Shown here: positions 1-10,100 of the stretch, piece by piece | Layout of the letters: each line of letters begins with the position of its first letter | Position numbering within the stretch: position 1 is the stretch's first letter | Assembly (NCBI GenBank): GCA_935421135.1 | Contig: OW285187.1 | Location: forward strand, 27,714,429-27,778,428 | Source of the DNA: Bugulina stolonifera | Lineage: Eukaryota > Bryozoa > Gymnolaemata > Cheilostomatida > Bugulidae | Reading direction: 5' to 3' | DNA: 64,000 bases | Translations under genes and position numbers: made by a program | Notes under the pieces: model-generated | What the model was told of the DNA's origin: nothing | The model's database searches: none | What the model saw: the letters and a program-made list of their open reading frames with translations, nothing else

Positions 1-1038
1 ACATACATACATACATACATACATACATACATACATACATACATACATACATACATACATACATACATACATACATACATACATACATACATACATACAT
101 ACATACATACATACATACATACATACATACATACATACATACATACATACATACATACATACATACATACATACATACATACATACATACATACATACAT
201 ACATACATACATACATACATACATACATACATACATACATACATACATACATACATACATACATACATACATACATACATACATACATACATACATACAT
301 ACATACATACATACATACATACATACATACATACATACATACATACATACATACATACATACATACATACATACATACATACATACATACATACATACAT
401 ACATACATACATACATACATACATACATACATACATACATACATACATACATACATACATACATACATACATACATACATACATACATACATACATACAT
501 ACATACATACATACATACATACATACATACATACATACATACATACATACATACATACATACATACATACATACATACATACATACATACATACATACAT
601 ACATACATACATACATACATACATACATACATACATACATACATACATACATACATACATACATACATACATACATACATACATACATACATACATACAT
701 ACATACATACATACATACATACATACATACATACATACATACATACATACATACATACATACATACATACATACATACATACATACATACATACATACAT
801 ACATACATACATACATACATACATACATACATACATACATACATACATACATACATACATACATACATACATACATACATACATACATACATACATACAT
901 ACATACATACATACATACATACATACATACATACATACATACATACATACATACATACATACATACATACATACATACATACATACATACATACATACAT
1001 ACATACATACATACATACATACATACATACATACATAC
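1..1038. repeat. (ACAT)n tetranucleotide microsatellite
   Basis: About 260 essentially perfect copies of the tetranucleotide ACAT/TACA fill the left edge. The tract decays at 1039-1110 into interrupted ACATCTAC-type units. It continues past the left edge, so its true length is unknown, and an assembly could have collapsed or expanded it. Confidence 0.98.
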
Positions 1039-2316
1039 AGACTACATACACATACATCTACATCTACCACATACATCTACATACACATACATGTAGTTCT
1101 ATACCCACATGTACATGTAGATCCACCTACTGTATGTACTAACAATTGTACAGTATAACATGACTGTAGCACATGCTATATCATATGATACAAATATGTG
1201 TAATATGAATAATAATGTTTCATGCCCAACTGGTATGGACAGCAAGCTGATACTGGCACAAGATTTCACATTCGCTTGTTTTTGTGTTCCATTGTCAATA
1301 GTGCTGCATCAACATGAACCATTGATATTCTAATCATGACATACAACCAGTCATATAATAAATCACTTAGGTAACTATAATATGTATAACTACTCCCATA
1401 GGGCCTGTAATGGGATATAGCTGTAAGATACAACTATATGCTGCAATACAGGAGCTGTGAGTAGCAAAATCATGATATCAGGAGAACCAATACAATTGAA
1501 TCTCTTAGCTAAACATTGCTATGTCATGTACATGTACTTCATGATGATAAATATTGTACATTATTATCAATACAAAGCACTATTATTATTGTAAAGTAAA
1601 TTGTGAGACAGTTATTAGTTTAATAGTGTACATAAACATAACAATATAATTATAATATTTATACATAATTATTATATAATTTATGTTATATAGCTTTGCA
1701 GTGTTCCTTGTGCTGCCACCATGTATATAGCATACTTGTCAACCTGGAGTGAAAAAATATAGGGAGTCCCAACTTCTGGGTGCACAGGTGAAATTTTCAA
1801 GACCATAACTACCAACTGCAAAAATACATTTGAAGAGTTGGAACTGTGGGGGGCAGAGTATGGGGGCCAAGCTTCACTGTTATCACAGCACTAATAATTA
1901 TTTTTTGACATAATCAGTAATACATGTAAATTAGCTACCACATGCACATGCTGATAACTCCAAAGCTGTAACAAAATACCAGATAGAGTGAAATGAGACT
2001 GAACAAGAGTATTAATTTGATGCTATTTATTGGATAATCTTGGCTATTGGATATTAGATAATACAAAAATGAAAAATCCCAATCTGATGCCCTGAAATCG
2101 GGAGGATATAGGGATATAGGGAGCTAGTGGGAGTGAGAGTTTGAAATAGGGAGGGTCCCGCCCAAATCGGAATAGTTGACAGGTATGGTATATAGATTAT
2201 TTCATTCAGAACTTAGACTGAAAACTACAATGTATAATATCAACAGAAGTCACTTTGTATTCTTTTCAGGATTTGATTGAATGAAGAACTGAATGTAATG
2301 AATCACACTGCTAACC
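1039..2316. other. Gene-free stretch upstream of the collagen/EGF gene
   Basis: This stretch holds the decaying edge of the ACAT array, AT-rich unique DNA and an inverted-repeat element at about 1724-2194. No coding exon with plausible splice sites was seen. The promoter and 5' UTR of the gene starting at 2317 should lie here, but no TATA box or initiator can be named with confidence. Confidence 0.6.
1724..2194. mobile_element. Short inverted-repeat element (MITE-like)
   Basis: The ends are near-identical inverted repeats of about 19 bp: TATATAgCATACtTGTCAAC at 1724-1743 and its complement at about 2175-2194, with two mismatches. Further imperfect complementarity follows inside (a TATAGGGAG-like motif at the left, a CTCCCTAT-like motif at the right). 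There is no coding capacity. The size of about 470 bp and the terminal inverted repeats fit a non-autonomous DNA transposon. A TA target duplication is possible but cannot be separated from the AT-rich ends. Confidence 0.55.
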
Positions 2317-5300
2317 ATGTCCACTAGAGGTTTGATATTTTACTGCGCAGTCTGTACAGTAACTCTGTACCATTACACTAAGGCAGATCTGATAGTGACT
2401 GGTGCACCAGGGCTACCCGGTGATGCTGGAGATGCTGGACCTAAAGGTGCTAAAGGGTTGAGAGGAGAACCAGGAGACGTTGGAGCAACAGGACTTAAAG
2501 GAGAAAAGGTGAGGTAATATATCTACCTGTCTCATAAATTTGTATACTATATTGGCATTGGCAGTACTTAGCAGGTAAGTGTATGTCCAAGTAAATGTAT
2601 TTATTATACTTTCATCAACAATACACACCACTAATGGTAAGTATAATTAGCACACAGTCATGTAAGTTTATACCCGACTAAGTGACAACCAGTTTTTCAC
2701 TTTTACTACAAAGTGAAAGTTGTCTTCTCTCCACTCTTACCTGCACATCTTCATGAACTTGTTACTGTCCATCACAAGGTTCATAACAAATTATTCACAC
2801 CATGTTGGTCTTATAATTCAAGGAATTTAGTATTTACATGCAAAACACAGAAGGGCCTGAGGACAAACATTATCTCCTTATCTCTGAATTGTTCAGAGTC
2901 AGTGAACATTTCCGGCAAAAAGTGGCTCTGCGTCATATCATACTTATATACATGTATAATGTACATGTACATGTGTATTATGTAACAACATGACTGTATA
3001 TTCTATGTCATACTATCAGAATGGTTTTATACACTGTAGGATCCTAATTTTCAGAATTTTATCAAAGCAAAGAAGTAACACAACATAAGCTGACTGAATT
3101 TATATTTTCGTAAGAATTAGTCATACAATGTATATGATTTATTACTCAAAGAAAATATAGTGTTCTGCTTGTGCAGGGTGAAATAGGAGCACATGGAAAT
3201 ACAGGATCAACTGGACCTACTGGTTTAACTGGTACAAAAGGTGAACTGGGTGGCACTGGATCAACTGGCGCTACAGGTGCCACTGGAGCGAGTGGACAAC
3301 AGGGGGCCACAGGGCAGCAAGGAGTTCTTGGGGTAATCGGGCCAAAAGGAGTAAAAGGAGTGATAGGGCCACAAGGTGAGTGCTAGAGTAAATGAGGCAT
3401 GTCTCTGTCTGTTCAATAGATGCCTCTCCTGAAAGAGTTGCAGATTTACCAATATTATATACAGGGGGAATACCAAAGCAATTACATAGCAGCTGTCTAT
3501 GATTGATCAATTATAATAATATAGTCCTTTTACAATAGGGACGTTGACAGAATGTATAAAGCGCAACCTATATAAGGGAAATACAATGTACAATGCACTA
3601 TTTTCAAAGTCTTCATGCAGAGTCATTCATTGAGCTGAAATGATCTCGTTTGTTGTTGCAGGGGAGAAAGGAAGTGTAGGACCTGTGGCTGTTGCAGGGC
3701 CAATAGGGATAAAAGGAGTGCAAGGAGAAAAAGGGGACAAGGGTAATAGAGGGCCCGAAGGATTCACCGGGAGATCTGGTGCCAAAGGTGACCATGGACC
3801 ACAAGGCGTGGGTAAGTCAGTGACACATAAGTTAGTGAGTGTATGCTAGTGTAATCCTGATGACACATACTGAGCATATCTATCTGGTTGCTGGAGTTAT
3901 CAGCTCATAATTAACTAATTTTCGGTATTGCTCCTAGTACTAAATACAGTCATAATATATCCATGTACATGTAGGGTTCACATGTTACCTACCTCTGAAA
4001 ATACATTCATTATAATAAAATCTACGACATTATTATGACAATTAGAAAACCAAGTTTAGTTAACACCTGTACCAATTGAAAATGAGCCACTAATTTCCAA
4101 CTTCATGAGGAAAAAGTCCAGTTACCAATTGCTATTTGCGAAAAGTCCTGATACAAATTAAAGAATGAAGCTCAAAAGTGTGCATCTATCATGAAGATGT
4201 GGTTTAATTTCAGTTGAGGAAGACCGATGTGCGTCTGTTAACACACCACCATGCCCTGTTGATGCCAAGTGTGTGGACCACGTGTCGTGGATAGACTGCA
4301 AGTGTCCTACTGGATACCAGTATGATAAGCTAAAGGGAACTTGCACAAGTGAGTTTTACAGCGCCCTATATATACATAATTATGTACATGTACATGTATA
4401 CGGGTACATATCTATCAAATGATTGGTGTTCAATGAGTCAGTGGGAGAGTGTCAGTGTCGCCCTTCTGGTTGGCAACGCTCCCAACTAGTCATACATTGG
4501 TCGACTTATTTATTATAAAACACGAGCTGGCAAAGTAGAAATCAAACTTGCATATAATTTTGGTGAGTAAGACCGATGACATGTTTCAGGAAAAATAAAA
4601 AGTTGGCACGTAATTAGCAAAATGCTCTCTTTTCCCTTACAGACGTAGACGAGTGTTCAGATAAAAATGGTAGCTGTGACGACCAGTGCATGGATATTTA
4701 TGGATCTTACTACTGCAGCTGTAGCACACCAGGCTATAAACTATCCTTGAAAGACGAACACACTTGCATAGGTAAGTCAGCGTCTCCTAGACACTAGTTC
4801 ACGGTTCTAAAGCGTCAAGTGGTAGCATGGAAATTAGGTAGAATTCATGTCCCTTTAAACACTAACACAACTTGATTGAGTAAAAAATTTCTAGAAGCAA
4901 AAAATGTTGTTTTGCAAAGTCAATTGCCATTTTTACACAAAAAACTACAACATGATTGTATTTTTGTAATCATGCATAACATTATGATGTATAAATGAAC
5001 ATCCAATTACTATTGTGAATTGTGAAGCATGTGAACTAGTGTACAGTGCACTTACTGTGTTTGTAGATGTGAATGAATGTGCCCAGAAACCATGTGCAGA
5101 AAATGGTGAGGAGTGTGTCAATACCTATGGCAGTTATATCTGTGTTAATCTAGGTGAGTCCTAAGTCTATCCACATTGTGGTCAGTCAGATGACCCGTCC
5201 ACTTGGTAATCAGTTAGATGACCCGCCCACTTGGTAATCAGTCAGATGACCTGTCCACTCGGTAATCAGTCAGATGACCTGTCCACTTAGTAATAGAGTG

Positions 5301-6460
5301 TGGCTCTTCAACAGAATTCCAGTTCATCTTTGGTTTTAAGTTATAACCTAGAATTCTTATTAGTTTATGAAATGATATACTGGCACCCCACATGTAACCT
5401 ATACTATGTGTAACTGGTGTAATTGATATACTGGCACCCCACCTGTAACCTATACTATGTGTAACTGGTGTAATTGATATACTGGTACCCCACATGTAAC
5501 CTATACTATGTGTAACTGGTGTAATTGATATACTGGCACCCCACCTGTAACCTATACTATGTGTAACTGGTGTAATTGATATACTGGTACCCCACATGTA
5601 ACCTATACTATGTGTAACTGGTGTAATTGATATACTGGCACCCCACCTGTAACCTATACTATGTGTAACTGATGTAATTGATATACTGGTACCCCACCTG
5701 TAACCTATACTATGTGTAACTGATGTAATTGATATACTGGTACCCCACATGTAACCTATACTATGTGTAACTGATGTAATTGATATACTGGCACCCCACC
5801 TGTAACCTATACTATGTGTAACTGATGTAATTGATATACTGGTACCCCACATGTAACCTATACTATGTGTAACTGGTGTAATTGATATACTGGTACCCAC
5901 ATGTAACCTATACTGTGTAACTGATGTAATTGATATACTGGCACCCACATGTAACCTATACTGTGTAACTGGTGTAATTGATATACTGGTACCCACATGT
6001 AACCTATACTATGTGTAACTGATGTAATTGATATACTGGTACCCCACATGTAACCTATACTATGTGTAACTGATGTAATTGATATACTGGTACCCCACCT
6101 GTAACCTATACTATGTGTAACTGGTGTAATTGATATACTGGTACCCCACCTGTAACCTATACTATGTGTAACTGGTGTAAATGGAAATGTTCTGTATCGT
6201 ATAGCCAGTGTGATAGTTTGTATATCAAAGTTCAACTTTTGATTTCAGTGGCAGAAATTCCATCAGCCCAAAGCCAAGCGTCTGCACAGGGAGAAAGTGG
6301 AAATAGCCTAGTTACCACACCTATGATAATAATACTGGTGGTGTGGGCAGCAGCTCTAACCCTCCTACTCATTGCTATAGCAATAATACTCATACTAAAG
6401 AGACAAAATTATATAGTGGAACAGAACTCCTTAGCTAAATCCAGAGTTAGCAGTAGGTGA
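2317..6460 (+). CDS. Single-pass membrane protein with collagen triple helix and EGF domains
   Basis: Seven exons: 2317-2508, 3177-3375, 3662-3811, 4214-4348, 4643-4771, 5067-5153, 6249-6460. They join in frame to 367 aa, and every intron is GT-AG. Residues 1-23 resemble a signal peptide. Residues 29-180 are continuous Gly-X-Y repeats (collagen helix), rich in GPKG, GEKG and GATG triplets. Then come an EGF domain (about 181-225, six Cys), a calcium-binding-type EGF (NVDEC, about 226-268, six Cys) and a third EGF starting DVNEC (about 269-297) that has only four Cys before the exon ends. A Ser/Gln-rich stalk is followed by a hydrophobic helix at about 323-347, then KRQ and a 20-residue cytoplasmic tail. 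Inferred role: trimeric cell-surface adhesion or matrix protein. No named orthologue recognised. Downstream PPIE is convergent. Confidence 0.85.
5373..6180. repeat. 51-bp minisatellite in the last intron of the collagen/EGF gene
   Basis: A unit of about 51 bp (core CTGGYACCCCACMTGTAACC, then TATACTATGTGTAACTGRTG) is repeated about 16 times with single-base variants and a few shortened copies around 5890-6000. It fills most of intron 6 (5154-6248). The long antisense reading frames across it follow from a period that is a multiple of three. Confidence 0.95.
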
Positions 6461-6706
6461 TCATCAGGTAATCAGGGGTAGACAACTTCCAATGCTCAAT
6501 CGGCTTATAGGATACTATATTACCCACAATGCAGTGGCCTTCATTCTTTAGAAGTCCGATCATAACATTTGTACATTTAGATTAACCATGATTATGCAAG
6601 TACTTGTTCTGTCTGTAACTAGCAATTAATCCAACATTCTATTCCTAGATATAGACTGTTTACTGAACTTTCAATGAGATAGTCAATGAGCATAATATCT
6701 TATTGT

Positions 6707-6712
6707 ATTAAA
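6707..6712 (+). terminator. Candidate poly(A) signal of the collagen/EGF gene
   Basis: ATTAAA, the commonest variant poly(A) hexamer, lies about 250 bp after the stop codon at 6458-6460, with T-rich DNA just downstream. This is a motif match only. Confidence 0.4.
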
Positions 6713-6720
6713 GTACTGAT

Positions 6721-6726
6721 TTTATT
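6721..6726 (-). terminator. Candidate poly(A) signal of PPIE
   Basis: On the - strand this reads AATAAA, about 380 bp past the PPIE stop codon at 7109-7111. Together with the + strand hexamer at 6707-6712 it implies that the two convergent transcripts may overlap at their 3' ends. Confidence 0.35.
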
Positions 6727-7108
6727 TTGTACATGATGTCTTTTTCTACAAACAATATTGCTATAAAATTAAGTTGCTATACACTATATACACAATTTCC
6801 TACTAATATTGTCGGCCATCACAGAAAATGTTATATAATTTTTCTACATCAGATTTTTATGTGTTGACAATGTTTGTGATATTCCACTGTTAATATAGTA
6901 ATGTATAAACTGCTACACTGTATACAGTTAGTTTAGTGATAACTGCAGTACATAGACTATTTCCCAGCACCTACATGTAGTGGTATATACACTGTATGTA
7001 ATATATTCCTCTATTAGTCCGGGTGGAGTACCTGCAGTACTATACTATAGTACAGATTAGTAAGCAGTAGATATTGTGTGCGGTGTGTCATGTCTTTACA
7101 TTGTACTA

Positions 7109-10100
7109 TCAGCATTCACCACAGTTCACTATTACACATTTCTCACTTGGTTTCCCAGACTTGTTGCCGACAGCCTGTAATACACATACACTCATGTTAC
7201 ATACACATGCACTGGGTATACTGTATACAGTATACACTTATATATTATACCATAATATGTACATTAAATATGATGTGTTCATGTACATGTAGGATTATAC
7301 TATTTATAACTCATCTATCACTATGTATATCACAGAGTACTAAGCTCATATCATCTACATTCTACATTATTCCATTACATAATATTATGTAGTATAATAA
7401 CTTCATGTAGTACATAGCAATAGTGTATCACTAGCACATACCTCCATTGCACGTACGACATCCATTCCAGATGTGATCTTACCAAATACAACATGTTTAC
7501 CATCTAACCTGTACAATAGAACAACACACATATAATAGGTATGTACATGTTGTACAGGGCAGAAATATAGGAGACAGCAGGTAACTAGGGTAGAGTATGG
7601 ATACAGTACAGTATATGAGTAATAGGAAGCATACTAATACATGTACGGTATTTGGGTATTTGATACTAAGTGTATATAACAGGTATTCATATCACAAGTG
7701 TATAATCAAACATGTATCTATTTATTATATCATAGTATCATAATAACTATGGTGTAATATGGCACATAATATGGTGTATAATAAGGCACATAATATGGTG
7801 TATAATATGGCACATAATATGGTGTATAATATGGTATATAATATGGCACATAATATGGCGTATAATATGGCACATAATATGGTGTATAATAAGGCACATA
7901 ATATGGTGTATAATATGGCACATAATATGGTGTATAATATGGCATATAATATGGCACATAATATGGCGTATAATATGGCACATAATATGGTGTATAATGG
8001 ATAGACCAGGTACACGATAATAGTCAAAAGTATTAACTTGCCAGTCTGTCTTCTCTGTGCAGATAAAGAACTGGGAACCGTTAGAATTAGGTCCACTGTT
8101 AGCCATTGAAAGTGTGCCTGGAAATATATATATATATAGTGCCATATATTCATGTAAGCATATATAGTAGCATAATATTCGTATGTAAACATATATAGTA
8201 GCATATATTCATATGTAAACATATATAGTAGCATATATTCATATGTAAACATATATAGTAGCATATATTCATATGTGAACATATATAGACCCATGTATTT
8301 AGGGACTAACCTGGAGTCAGATGTTTCAACTTGAAGTTTTCATCTTCAAACTTCCTCCCATATATGGATTTACCTCCTGTACCATTATGGTTGGTGAAAT
8401 CTCCACCTTGGCACATCTATTGATAGCTAAGGTATACAACCAGTATACACACTGATGTTGTATGATAACTTATAATGTACAATGTATTGTAATAACAAGG
8501 GGGAATGTGTAATATCCCATGTAATCACTGGAATGGGAGGGGTAATTGTATCCGATAGTGACAGTAAAATCAGTGGCAAGGGAGAGATAACTCCCACATG
8601 ATGCAATGACCTCTCCCCCATGAGCTGAATAGACATTGACTAGAGGTTAAGCCAATCACTACCCCTATGGATACATTATGGTATATTACTCTATTATATA
8701 CGTAGCTGTGGATGTAGACAAAGGATACAAATTGTGGAATAATTCTATGAAAACTGCTGCCTTTAAAACCAAATCCTTTCTCATGAGTGCATAGACATCT
8801 AAAGTTTTCTACAACAATACAGTATAAGTACAGTTTATGTATTATATAATAATAAATGTATATATTGGGTGAAGTGCTGTAACAACATACTACTATATAC
8901 TGACACGTGTATAATATAATCCCCATGTGACATACAATCATCATATACTTGAGTTGAAGGTGAACAAGATTCACGGGCAGCAAACAAAGTTTAATCCAGA
9001 GACTCCCATGTGATGATAACCAAGTAATATTTGGGCATCCACACCCCACCCTATTAGCACACCCCTATTCCATTAGTGCATTCAAAAGTTGTTATTTCAT
9101 TGGAAAGACCTGGCAAGTAGTATACTATACTTCAACAAACTGGATAAAGCATTCAATAGTGAATTTCATCCAAACAGCTCAACTAAACAAACAATATTAC
9201 AAAACATGGATATGGCCAATTCAACTAAACACTGATGTACTCAGATTCTAAATGCAACTAACTTTTTGATGAATAAACAGACATTGTTTATATTGCACTC
9301 AGTCGTATTGTATGCTAATAATCTAATCTACATTATATACATACCAGGTTATGGGAACAGTATTAGTCCACTAATATAAGATGATAATCTAATTAACACT
9401 CCATTGTATTTTGAACCATGAAAGTGAATAAGAGAGACAATGTTCACCCACCTGCTGTACGTGGTACTACATCAGCTCTCAGCTCCATTATTATCTTACC
9501 AGCCTGTCGGTTTCCTATCTGTATATCTAGGAAAACTTTAGGATTAACACCTGTATGCCTCGGGACGGTTTGAGATGCCTCCTAAATACACAACGGATAG
9601 TAACGGGTTATAAGGCTATAGTGTGACATGACATTTTCTCTTTATCTATTCCCACGGGATTTACTCTCATACTTCCTTCCAGCATCCTTGAAGTTGAAAA
9701 TAAGATGGAAAGCAGCCATGAAATGTCTGCTGAGAAATTATGTGGACTTTGCCTCTTAACTATAGAATGCATATTTAGCAAGAGAAGGTAACTCCAAGAT
9801 AATCAATTATTACATTTATTTTTGAAGAGAAGACGACTCTTGAATGACATGAAATAAACTCTAAACACTCCCAGGTTAAGAGTTATCTTACTATGGATAT
9901 GGTTACAACCACCTAAGTGTGTATTATCTATATATACACTGTACATGTATACATCAACCGTCACACTCTACAAATAGGGCTGGAAAGCTACTTGAGGAGG
10001 CCAGCGTCGCATTGGTTTTTTCAGTTACTAGAATCCACTGAGCCCTGCACTCCACTACATGGGAAGTACATGTAAACCCAGGTGCAGACATCTAGTAGGA

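Larger units (their letters stand above)
6461..7108. other. Tail-to-tail intergenic region
   Basis: This AT-rich region lies between the stop codons of the convergent collagen/EGF and PPIE genes. It should contain both 3' UTRs. A + strand ATTAAA lies at 6707-6712 and a - strand AATAAA at 6721-6726. No other coding sequence was seen. Confidence 0.6.

Noticed and set aside
5238..5996. 252-codon - strand open frame with repeated SIT-VTQYRLHVG units
   Set aside because: It lies wholly within the 51-bp minisatellite, whose period is divisible by three. The frame is a by-product of the repeat inside an intron of a + strand gene.
7759..8004. 81-codon + strand frame of MAHNMVYN repeats
   Set aside because: Repeat artefact on the opposite strand of PPIE.
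7725..8294. Long repetitive - strand open frames rich in Tyr, Ile and Cys
   Set aside because: They come from the intronic minisatellites at 7752-7998 and 8156-8290; the true PPIE exon 8042-8117 is only a small part.
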